In this document: one piece after another, positions 1 to 4,931 of the stretch | Position numbering within the stretch: the first letter of the stretch is position 1 | How the letters are laid out: every line of letters begins with the position of its first letter | Source of the DNA: Gammaproteobacteria bacterium | Lineage (GTDB): Bacteria > Pseudomonadota > Gammaproteobacteria > Eutrophobiales > Eutrophobiaceae | Direction of reading: 5' to 3' | NCBI GenBank assembly: GCA_004356415.1 | Contig: SMWN01000079.1 | Span: 1 to 5,835 of the forward strand | DNA: 5,835 nt | The notes under the pieces: generated by a model | Told to the model about the DNA's origin: nothing | The model's input: the letters and a program-made list of their open reading frames with translations, nothing else | Databases searched by the model: none | Program-made: the position numbers and the translations under genes

Positions 1-1
1 C

Positions 2-214
2 GCAGATGCCATGATAGAAGCAGCAGAGAGTAAACAGGATCTGACCGAGCAGGCAAAGCTATATCAAGACCTGCAGGCTTACCTGCATGAGCAATTACCT
101 TATATACCCCTGTGGTATGAAGATAATATACTGGTCACAGCAAAGGACATCAGCGGCTATGCCCTGGCAAGCGATGGTAACTATGATGGGCTACTCACTG
201 TTAAGAGAGATTAG
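2..214 (+). CDS. C-terminal end of an ABC transporter substrate-binding protein, family 5 (peptide type); 5' end outside the window
   Basis: The frame is open from the window edge to a TAG stop, so only the last 70 codons are visible. The segment around LPYIPLWYEDN, followed by a short stretch ending DGNYDGL, is the usual C-terminal end of family 5 extracellular solute-binding proteins (the DppA/OppA group). These periplasmic or lipid-anchored proteins capture oligopeptides, or sometimes nickel or opines, for an ABC importer. The ATG at position 11 is an internal methionine, not a start. The next gene begins 15 nt after the stop in the same frame, so the two are probably co-transcribed. The ligand cannot be told from this fragment, because the binding-pocket residues lie upstream. 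The family call is fairly secure; the peptide specificity is inference. Confidence 0.8.
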   Translation, partial: ADAMIEAAESKQDLTEQAKLYQDLQAYLHEQLPYIPLWYEDNILVTAKDISGYALASDGNYDGLLTVKRD

Positions 215-229
215 TTATTTTAAATAAAC

Positions 230-715
230 ATGAATCAAGATAAGTACATAGAAATCAATATCAGCAAACAATCACTCTCGTTGTTTGAAGGTGATGATGT
301 CATCAGGGAGTATAGTATTTCGACGGCTAAAAATGGCCCAGGTGAATTGATGGACAGTGAATGTACCCCAAGGGGGAAACACATCATCAGCCAAAAGATT
401 GGCGCAGCTTGCGATGTGAACACGGTATTCGTTAGCAGAGAACCCACAGGAGAATTGTACCAACCTGAATTACGGCAACAGTTTCCAGACAGAGACTGGA
501 TATTAACGCGCATCCTCTGGCTCAGTGGTTGTGAAGCAGGTAAGAACAAGGGCGGAAACGTCGATAGTTATAATCGCTGTATTTATATCCATGGTGGCCC
601 GGATGATGTCGCCATGGGTGTACCCGGTTCACGGGGCTGTGTGCGTATGCGTAATGATGACATTGTTGAGTTGTTTGAATTGGTCGAGCCTGAAACAGGC
701 GTGAATATTATTTAA
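230..715 (+). CDS. YkuD-domain protein without signal peptide (L,D-transpeptidase fold; possible cytoplasmic L,D-carboxypeptidase)
   Basis: This 161-residue protein is essentially one YkuD domain. The catalytic region is visible: His121-Gly122, then Ser134-Arg135-Gly136-Cys137-Val-Arg139. Cys137 would be the nucleophile and His121 the base. The common S/T-H-G-C signature has Arg in place of its second residue. Conserved-looking landmarks upstream include STAKNGPGE (31-39), TPRGKH (46-51) and DWILTRILWLSGCE (89-102). The N-terminus goes straight into the fold (IEINISKQSLSLF) with no hydrophobic leader, which points to the cytoplasm. Most L,D-transpeptidases act in the periplasm. A signal-less YkuD protein of this kind, ElsL of Acinetobacter baumannii, has been described as a cytoplasmic L,D-carboxypeptidase in murein tetrapeptide recycling; assigning that role here is inference. 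No clear Shine-Dalgarno precedes the ATG. The start was chosen because it sits just before the first domain strand and 15 nt after the upstream stop, so coupling to the transporter gene is plausible. Confidence 0.88.
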   Translation: MNQDKYIEINISKQSLSLFEGDDVIREYSISTAKNGPGELMDSECTPRGKHIISQKIGAACDVNTVFVSREPTGELYQPELRQQFPDRDWILTRILWLSGCEAGKNKGGNVDSYNRCIYIHGGPDDVAMGVPGSRGCVRMRNDDIVELFELVEPETGVNII

Positions 716-720
716 GTTAT

Positions 721-849
721 GGGAATGGCATCTTACAAGATATCCAAGGCATTATCCTGATTGCCTGTTGCGATCTCGGCCATTCGATAGCAACGCTTTT
801 CAACACTGGCAAAAAAGGTATCCAGTTCACGGTGAGGTTCCAGTATCAA
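721..849 (-). pseudogene. Broken N-terminal remnant of an ECF-like RNA polymerase sigma factor
   Basis: Read on the minus strand from about 849, the frame gives 38 codons including ELDTFFASVEKRCYRMAEIA and later ALDIL, then TAA, then DAIP. This matches the beginning of the beta/gammaproteobacterial sigma-70 family (ECF-like) proteins, which typically run ELxxFLxxVERRAF...ALDIVQDAM. The TAA at 733-735 sits exactly where the conserved Gln (CAA/CAG) of the VQDAM motif belongs, so one C-to-T change could explain it. Similarity ends within four codons of that stop, next to the end of the YkuD gene, so the rest of region 2 and all of region 4 are missing. No ATG start is left; a possible ribosome site (AGGGGA, 852-857) precedes TTG/CTG codons. 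It cannot make a working sigma factor. The call rests on recalled family consensus, not on an alignment. Confidence 0.6.
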
Positions 850-895
850 TCCCCTTTACTAATTATAGATAAAGTGTGTTGTTTCATCTTAAAAG

Positions 896-932
896 AATAA
901 CGTAGTCAGATGTATAACCTGACTACGTTATT
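896..932 (-). terminator. Intrinsic terminator downstream of the secreted repeat-protein gene
   Basis: A perfect 14-bp inverted repeat (896-909 with 919-932; arm AATAACGTAGTCAG) encloses a 9-nt loop. On the minus strand it is followed by a T-rich tail (TTCTTTT, covering about 890-896). It begins 9 nt after the stop of the gene at 942-1280, as expected for its terminator. It also insulates the sigma-factor remnant beyond it. Confidence 0.82.
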
Positions 933-941
933 ATCCAATGT

Positions 942-1280
942 TTACCTATTACGGGCAACACGTCTGCCGCCGCCCCGTTGTGAGCGTTGACTATTTCCAT
1001 TACCGCGTCCGCTCCGTTGTGAGCGTTGACTGTTTCCGTCACCGCGGTCGCGACCGTCTTCCCTTCGGTCTGCTCGATTTTCCTGATGATCTTCACGACG
1101 GTCTGCTCGATTTTCCTGATGATCTTCACGACGCTCTGCTCGATTTTCCTGTCGCTCCACTAGTGTCAGGCGTTCAGCATCACTGGTATCTTCATCATCG
1201 GCGATAACCGGTGTACTCAATACCAGAGCTAATATTGAACTGGTTAATATACCTATTCTTTTGGAATTATGTTGTTGCAT
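942..1280 (-). CDS. Small secreted, highly charged tandem-repeat protein, function unknown
   Basis: The product is 112 residues and I do not recognise a named family. Residues 1-27 form a classical signal peptide: a basic start with Lys7-Arg8, a hydrophobic core (IGILTSSILALVLST), and a likely signal peptidase I site after Val25-Ile26-Ala27. The mature protein starts acidic (DDEDTSDAE). It then has about three copies of an 11-residue unit of the form QENRADRREDH (about 45-76), and next two 13-residue units rich in Gly, Asn, Ser, Gln and Arg (GNSQRSQR core, about 81-106), ending in a basic tail (GGGRRVARNR). There is no cysteine. The start was set at ATG 1280 rather than an upstream ATG at 1364, because AAGGAGG lies 9 nt before it and the signal peptide begins there. 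It has its own terminator, and a divergent CDF remnant lies upstream. Secretion is well supported; a periplasmic metal- or polyanion-binding role is only a guess. Confidence 0.78.
   Translation of the reverse strand: MQQHNSKRIGILTSSILALVLSTPVIADDEDTSDAERLTLVERQENRAERREDHQENRADRREDHQENRADRREDGRDRGDGNSQRSQRSGRGNGNSQRSQRGGGRRVARNR
975..1052 (-). repeat. Two tandem 39-bp coding repeats
   Basis: Two adjacent 39-bp units (975-1013 and 1014-1052) share their first 18 bases exactly and differ at scattered sites afterwards. In the minus-strand frame each encodes 13 residues with the core GNSQRSQR. The period is a multiple of three, so copy-number change keeps the reading frame. Confidence 0.85.
1069..1151 (-). 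repeat. Tandem 33-bp coding repeats (two full units plus a partial third)
   Basis: Units start at 1069, 1102 and 1135. The first two are identical over all but the last base or so, and the third matches for its first 17 bases. In the minus-strand frame each encodes the 11-residue charged unit ENRADRREDHQ. The near-identity at DNA level points to recent duplication by slippage, and the 33-bp period keeps the frame. Confidence 0.9.
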
Positions 1281-1289
1281 GATTGCTAT

Positions 1290-1296
1290 CCTCCTT
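1290..1296 (-). promoter_or_regulatory. Strong Shine-Dalgarno of the secreted repeat-protein gene
   Basis: The minus strand reads AAGGAGG with 9 nt to the ATG at 1280. This is the best ribosome binding site in the window. It decides the start of the gene, since the upstream in-frame ATG at 1364 would place this site inside the coding region. Confidence 0.8.
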
Positions 1297-1387
1297 ACGG
1301 ATATTCTGTTAACCACCCCTACTAACGCATGAGGTATCATTCGGTTGACAGAAAACTCTAACAATTAGTGAAAACGGGGAGATATTA

Positions 1388-1480
1388 ATGTCTGCTTCAA
1401 ATCACGGTGATTCAGTAAAAGCCATTCTCTATGCATTTCTGGCTAATCTTGGGCTCGCTATCGCTAAAACAGGAGCGGCT
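1388..1480 (+). pseudogene. 5' fragment of a CDF-family cation efflux transporter gene, truncated by IS30 sequence
   Basis: The first 31 codons include the stretch HGDSVKAILYAFLANLGLAI followed by AKTGAA. This is the N-terminus and start of the first membrane helix of cation diffusion facilitator exporters, which move Zn, Co, Cd, Fe or Mn out of the cytoplasm by proton exchange and usually have about 300 residues or more. After about 1480 the match stops, and the sequence becomes the antisense of an IS30-type transposase. The open frame runs on to 1603, giving a 71-residue chimera whose last 40 residues are meaningless as protein. The native start is intact, with GGGGAG 7 nt upstream of the ATG. 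All the metal-binding Asp/His helices are missing, so no transporter can be made. The metal cannot be assigned. Confidence 0.72.
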
Positions 1481-1731
1481 ATGGTGCGTAAGAAAGATCG
1501 CTTACCACACCTCGTGATATCTCTTTACGTTCGGGAAGTGTCAGCGCTAACCGGGAACGTCGTCGTAAGGGAGGCCGAATGCCCCCACCTCGGCGCTGAC
1601 TGACCAAAGATTGAGGATGAAGGCCGATCAAATGCCCGTCCAATTGAATTTAGAGACTCTCCACGTTGCCAGCGATCCCACATCTCCGCCTTTTGTGCAG
1701 CTGTATAATTTACCCTAGTCCTGTATGCCAT
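1481..1731 (-). pseudogene. IS30-family transposase, 5' part only, frameshifted
   Basis: Minus-strand translation from ATG 1731 gives an N-terminal helix-turn-helix typical of IS30-family transposases: YTAAQKAEMWDRWQRGESLN, then IGRAFDRPSSSI. Around 1582-1587 the frame is lost in a run of five C on the plus strand. Shifting frame by one base recovers the expected continuation, GIRPPLRRRSRLALT followed by LPERKEISRGVV, up to about 1490. Removing one base of the C run would restore a single frame through this point. A second small lesion seems to lie near 1487, where LSY(R)TIA would be expected. The catalytic DDE domain is entirely absent, so it cannot transpose. GGAG lies 8 nt upstream of the ATG. 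The family call rests on characteristic N-terminal motifs. Confidence 0.78.
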
Positions 1732-1783
1732 ATTTACACTCCATCTTTCTTTTCTAAGAGCGCGGAGCCTACCCGGAGGGGTA

Positions 1784-1808
1784 TAAAGTGTTGCATCGAC
1801 CAGTTGAA
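1784..1808 (-). repeat. Probable terminal inverted repeat of the IS30-family element
   Basis: On the minus strand this reads TTCAACTGGTCGATGCAACA followed by CTTTA. It closely resembles the remembered left end of IS30 itself (TTCAATTGGTCAACGCAACA). It lies 53 nt or more upstream of the transposase ATG, where a terminal repeat is expected. The match is from memory and the partner repeat is missing. Confidence 0.6.
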
Positions 1809-1924
1809 GTCACCGTATTAAGCAGACATTCATTGGTAGTTAGATAACTGACTCTTTCTTGTTGAGAGCAGACTGTGATTCAATGTATAGTGTGCTAATT
1901 TATTAAATCTTGTTTACAGGTTTA

Positions 1925-3205
1925 TCATCCCAACAATTCTTTCATTACTTCACCTGCGGCGATGATCGTTTTCTCAATGTCTTGATCACTGTGCGCTTTT
2001 GAAACAAATCCTGCTTCAAATGACGAGGGTGCGAGGTAGATACCCTTTTCTAACATTCCGTGAAAAAAGGGTTTGAATCGTTCCTGATCGCAGTTTATGA
2101 CTTGATCAAATGTAGCAATAGAATCTGCTTCGCTGAAAAACAATCCAAACATGCCGCCGACGGCATTAGTGGTGAAAGATATGCCTGCTGCATCTGCCAC
2201 TTTTTGTAGGCCATTGGTCAGGGACAGGGTTATCACTGTTAACTCTTCAAAGAAGTTTGGCTCCGAGATTAAGTTTAATGTCGTTAATCCTGCGCTCATG
2301 GCAACGGGGTTACCTGAAAGTGTACCGGCTTGATAGATGGGGCCATCCGGGGCGATGTGATTCATAATATTTTTTTTGCCGCCAAAAGCACCGATCGGCA
2401 TGCCGCCGCCGATGACTTTACCTAATACGGTAAGATCTGGTGTGATGTTGTAAATAGATTGCGCGCCTCCCAGTGCAACGCGGAAACCGGACATGACCTC
2501 ATCAAAGATGAGTACACTCTGATATTGATCACAGACATTCCTTAATGACTCCAGGAATGTTTGTGTGCCAGGGATACAATTCATATTACCTGCGACCGGT
2601 TCAACGATAATGGCAGCGATTTGATCACCTATCTCGCTAAACATCTCTTCGACCTGATCGGGGTCGTTATAACTTAAGGTGATGGTATGTTGGGCGAGAT
2701 CAGAAGGGACGCCGGGTGAGGTAGGGACACCTAGCGTTAATGCACCTGAACCCGCTTTAACCAGGAGCGAATCTGCATGTCCATGATAACAACCTTCGAA
2801 TTTAACAATCTTGTCCCTACCGGTAAAACCTCTGGCAAGTCGAATCGCACTCATGGCGGCCTCTGTGCCAGAGCTAACCATGCGTACCTTTTCAATATTC
2901 GGCATGATCTCACAAATCTTGTTGGCCATTTGCGTCTCAAGTTCTGTCGGTGCGCCAAAACTGAGTCCATTTGCGGCAGTCTCCTGTACGGCCTTGATCA
3001 CGTCAGGGTGAGCATGACCCAGAACCATAGGACCCCACGAACCTACATAATCAATGTATTGTTTTCCATCGCTGTCATAAACATAAGCACCCTGCGCCCT
3101 GGATAAAAATACCGGATCACCACCCACGGATTTGAATGCGCGGACTGGTGAGTTAACGCCACCGGGGATGTGCTCTTGTGCGGCTTTAAATAAATTATTA
3201 GTCAT
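1925..3205 (-). CDS. hemL: Glutamate-1-semialdehyde 2,1-aminomutase
   Basis: HemL is a cytoplasmic PLP enzyme that turns glutamate-1-semialdehyde into 5-aminolevulinate, the C5-pathway precursor of haem and other tetrapyrroles. The 426-residue length equals that of the E. coli enzyme. Visible landmarks are IPGGVNSPVRAF (13-24), SSGTEA for cofactor phosphate binding (111-116), EGCYHGHADSLL (137-148), the mobile gate-like loop SGALTLGVPTSPGVP (153-167), FDEVMSGFR with Asp235 facing the pyridine nitrogen (234-242), LGKVIGGGMPIGAFGG with the Schiff-base lysine Lys263, and GTLSGNP (294-300). The ATG at 3205 gives the usual family N-terminus, although the upstream ribosome site is weak (AGGT directly before the ATG). 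The gene lies 28 nt downstream of thiE and is probably its co-transcribed partner. No obvious terminator hairpin follows it in 1813-1924. No key residue is missing. Confidence 0.97.
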   Translation of the reverse strand: MTNNLFKAAQEHIPGGVNSPVRAFKSVGGDPVFLSRAQGAYVYDSDGKQYIDYVGSWGPMVLGHAHPDVIKAVQETAANGLSFGAPTELETQMANKICEIMPNIEKVRMVSSGTEAAMSAIRLARGFTGRDKIVKFEGCYHGHADSLLVKAGSGALTLGVPTSPGVPSDLAQHTITLSYNDPDQVEEMFSEIGDQIAAIIVEPVAGNMNCIPGTQTFLESLRNVCDQYQSVLIFDEVMSGFRVALGGAQSIYNITPDLTVLGKVIGGGMPIGAFGGKKNIMNHIAPDGPIYQAGTLSGNPVAMSAGLTTLNLISEPNFFEELTVITLSLTNGLQKVADAAGISFTTNAVGGMFGLFFSEADSIATFDQVINCDQERFKPFFHGMLEKGIYLAPSSFEAGFVSKAHSDQDIEKTIIAAGEVMKELLG

Positions 3206-3233
3206 ACCTATATTTCAGTCGTATGTTCAGTGA

Positions 3234-3857
3234 TTAATTAAATAAATTGACATATTTTATTGTTGTATTAAACGGATTTTTTGAAGCATAGAGTCCACTA
3301 ATGACAGCCAGCATGTCAGCACCTGCATCAATTAAAGTCTGTCCATTTTCCGGTGTAATGCCGCCAATGGCAACTACAGGGAGATCAAATTGTTGTTTGG
3401 CCCTACCGATGATCTCTGGTTTTGCATGGACGGCATCAGGCTTGCTTGGGGAGGGAAAGAACGCACCGAAAGCCAGGTAGTCCGCACCAGCCATCACTGC
3501 TTCATTTGCTCGATCCAGGTCGTTATAGCAGGAAACTCCAATCATTGCATTATTACCCAGGCGTTCTCTCGCAACGGCTATGGATGAATCACTTTTACCC
3601 AAATGCACTCCATCGGCATCTACTTTCATTGCCAGTGCAATATCATCATTGATAATTAATGGAACAGTAAACTGTCGGCATAAGTCGATCAGTTGTCTGG
3701 CTTCTGTTAATCGAGTGTTTTGATCTGCCTGTTTATGTCTATATTGCAAAAGCTTTGCGCCTGCCCGCAGAATTTCCTCTGTTTTATGTAACATTTTTTC
3801 AGAACTGAGGTGTTCCGTGTCAGTGATGGCATAAAGCCCTTTCATTTTAAGTCTCAC
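3234..3857 (-). CDS. thiE: Thiamine-phosphate synthase
   Basis: ThiE joins HMP diphosphate to the thiazole phosphate, giving thiamine monophosphate and pyrophosphate in the cytoplasm. The 207-residue product has the TIM-barrel landmarks in order: GLYAITDTEHL (7-17), LLQYRHK (36-42), LIINDDIALA for Mg and pyrophosphate binding (67-76), DGVHLGKSD (82-90), IGVSCYN (106-112), FGAFFPSPSKPDA (130-142), VVAIGGITPEN (161-171) and AVISGLY (184-190). The loop usually written FPTxTK reads FPSPSK here, a mild variation. The start is uncertain. A GTG at 3857 lies 2 nt after the thiD stop and gives a family-like N-terminus; an ATG at 3845 would give MKGLYAITD. Neither has a strong ribosome site, so translational coupling to thiD is likely. 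The gene is a stand-alone ThiE, not fused to ThiD. Confidence 0.95.
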   Translation of the reverse strand: MRLKMKGLYAITDTEHLSSEKMLHKTEEILRAGAKLLQYRHKQADQNTRLTEARQLIDLCRQFTVPLIINDDIALAMKVDADGVHLGKSDSSIAVARERLGNNAMIGVSCYNDLDRANEAVMAGADYLAFGAFFPSPSKPDAVHAKPEIIGRAKQQFDLPVVAIGGITPENGQTLIDAGADMLAVISGLYASKNPFNTTIKYVNLFN

Positions 3858-3859
3858 GA

Positions 3860-4666
3860 CTATTTATTTTCTGTCTGATTAAAAAAACGATTCGGGTGCA
3901 TTTGTCCCTTGCCGAGTTGTAGGCCATGATTAAGACTGTGCCAGGTGAATTCCTGTGCTTGTTCAATCGCGGAGATGAGTTCGATATCTTTGGCGAGGTT
4001 TGCAGTAATCGCAGAGGCAAGTGTACAACCTGAACCGTGAAAACTTCCAGGCAAACGTTCCCATGTGAATGTTTGACACTGTCTGTCTTCCTGAACCAGA
4101 TAGTTAATGACTTTTGTTTCAGAATCTTCCGCATCTGAAATCAGAATGTTTTTACAACCCATCTCAAGCAATCTTTCTGCGGCTGCTTGTGGTTTTATTT
4201 CTTCCGTTAATTCCATCGCCTCGTCACGATTGGGCGTTATCACCGTAGCGAATGGCAAGATAAGCTCACAGAGCAAGGCGCACATCTCTTCATTGGCAAA
4301 ATCATGGCCTGTTGATGAGTGCAAAACCGGATCAAGCACGACAGGGAATGGCTTTTCAGCGATCATTTCATGGATCGCCCGGATAAGTTCTGGAGAACCA
4401 ATCGCCCCGATTTTACATGCATCGATCTTGATATCCTCAAGAACGAGCTTGCATTGCGTGACAAAATCTTCCGTAGCTTGGGGGAGGTGGTATGAGAATG
4501 AACATGTGTTTTGGGCGGTCAGGGATGTGATGACCGAAGTCGCAATACAGCCATGCGCGGCCAGTGTTTCAATGTCCGCCTGAATGCCTGCGCCACCGGA
4601 AGGGTCATGCCCCGCCAATACAAGAACAACAGGTTTTTGAATAGAAGGGTGATCCATGTCAGTCAT
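3860..4666 (-). CDS. thiD: Hydroxymethylpyrimidine/phosphomethylpyrimidine kinase
   Basis: ThiD phosphorylates HMP to HMP-P and then to HMP-PP, the substrate of ThiE encoded directly downstream. From the ATG at 4666 the product has 268 residues with ribokinase-fold motifs: LAGHDPSGGAGIQADIE (17-33), CKIGAIGS (84-91), VVLDPVLHSSTG (109-120), ITPNRDEA (143-150) and the anion-hole loop GSFHGSGCTLASA (207-219), with the catalytic Cys214. The frame stays open to an ATG at 4705, which would add 13 residues (MDSAYYSTYDSFK). I prefer the shorter form because the family usually has only a few residues before the LAGHDP strand, and because a start at 4705 would leave just 30 nt for two divergent promoters. 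None of the candidate starts has a clear Shine-Dalgarno. The stop lies 2 nt from the thiE GTG. The gene probably heads a thiD-thiE-hemL transcript. No TPP riboswitch is visible upstream. Confidence 0.94.
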   Translation of the reverse strand: MTDMDHPSIQKPVVLVLAGHDPSGGAGIQADIETLAAHGCIATSVITSLTAQNTCSFSYHLPQATEDFVTQCKLVLEDIKIDACKIGAIGSPELIRAIHEMIAEKPFPVVLDPVLHSSTGHDFANEEMCALLCELILPFATVITPNRDEAMELTEEIKPQAAAERLLEMGCKNILISDAEDSETKVINYLVQEDRQCQTFTWERLPGSFHGSGCTLASAITANLAKDIELISAIEQAQEFTWHSLNHGLQLGKGQMHPNRFFNQTENK

Positions 4667-4735
4667 TTTAAAGGAATCATATGTGCTGTAGTATGCCGAA
4701 TCCATTTATTAATGACGAATGAAAGGGTTTTTTTT

Positions 4736-4900
4736 ATGAAGCAATACATGTGTGCAATTTGTGGGTTTGTTTATGAAGAAGAAAAAGGATGGCCAGAAGA
4801 TGGCATTGAACCCGGCACACTATGGGAAGATGTTCCCGATGATTGGGTTTGCCCGGAGTGTGCCGCAACAAAGGCAGATTTTGAGATGATTGAAATCTAG
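4736..4900 (+). CDS. Rubredoxin
   Basis: This 54-residue protein is a textbook single-iron rubredoxin, a small cytoplasmic electron carrier. The four cysteine ligands sit at Cys6 and Cys9 (CAICG) and at Cys39 and Cys42 (CPECAATKADFE). The core aromatics are present (Tyr4, Tyr13, Trp19, Trp30, Trp37), as is the WEDVPDDWVCP loop. The ATG at 4736 is preceded by AAAGGG and a run of eight T, giving acceptable spacing. A longer in-frame extension from 4511 is only antisense to thiD and is not real. The partner is unknown; rubredoxins serve alkane hydroxylases, rubrerythrin-type peroxide and superoxide reduction, and other oxidases, and no such gene lies in the window. It is divergent from thiD and convergent with hemJ, so it may be a single-gene unit. 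Confidence 0.96.
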   Translation: MKQYMCAICGFVYEEEKGWPEDGIEPGTLWEDVPDDWVCPECAATKADFEMIEI

Positions 4901-4905
4901 TTGTA

Positions 4906-4929
4906 GGGGATAGGCTTGAGCCTGTCCCC
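4906..4929. terminator. Palindromic hairpin between convergent rubredoxin and hemJ genes
   Basis: GGGGATAGGC (4906-4915) pairs with GCCTGTCCCC (4920-4929) across a TTGA loop, a 10-bp stem with one G-U or mismatched pair depending on the strand. It starts 5 nt after the rubredoxin stop and ends 2 nt before the hemJ stop codon, so it can stop transcription from both sides. Neither side has a good T tract, so it is a weak intrinsic terminator or a palindromic repeat that serves as one. Confidence 0.6.
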
Positions 4930-4931
4930 AA

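Larger units (their letters stand above)
1481..1812 (-). mobile_element. Left-end fragment of an IS30-family insertion sequence
   Basis: About 330 bp of the transposase-start end of an IS remains. It comprises an outer end near 1808-1812, an 80-nt leader and the broken transposase start. The inner end is fused directly to the CDF remnant at about 1475-1485. The other IS end is not in the window, so a deletion or recombination event has removed it. The outer limit is approximate, because no partner end or target duplication is available for comparison. Confidence 0.7.

Noticed and set aside
1069..1151. Regular repeats that could be taken for a CRISPR array
   Set aside because: The 33-bp units are directly contiguous with no spacers, and they encode an in-frame peptide repeat.
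938..1207. An 89-codon plus-strand frame with internal repeats
   Set aside because: It is the antisense of the secreted repeat protein, so the repeats are inherited from the real gene; it lacks the ribosome site and signal peptide seen on the minus strand.
1345..1350. A TTGACA hexamer as a -35 box for the CDF remnant
   Set aside because: No TATAAT-like hexamer lies 15-19 nt downstream, so a promoter cannot be supported from this hexamer alone.
1281..1364. N-terminal extension of the secreted protein to an ATG at 1364
   Set aside because: The extra 28 residues precede a complete signal peptide, and the strong AAGGAGG site would then lie inside the coding region.
1838..1849. The palindrome AGTTAGATAACT as a hemL terminator
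   Set aside because: The loop would be only 2 nt, the stem is short and A/T-rich, and no T tract follows on the minus strand. The rest of 1813-1924 shows no supported feature.
2777..3106. A 109-codon open frame on the plus strand
   Set aside because: It is antisense to the well-conserved hemL coding region and shows no motif of its own.
4107..4583. A 158-codon open frame on the plus strand
   Set aside because: It lies wholly antisense to thiD, whose product has all family motifs; the plus-strand translation resembles nothing and has no ribosome site.
4658..4735. A TPP riboswitch upstream of thiD
   Set aside because: There is no room for a THI-box aptamer here and the conserved CTGAGA element is not seen on the minus strand.
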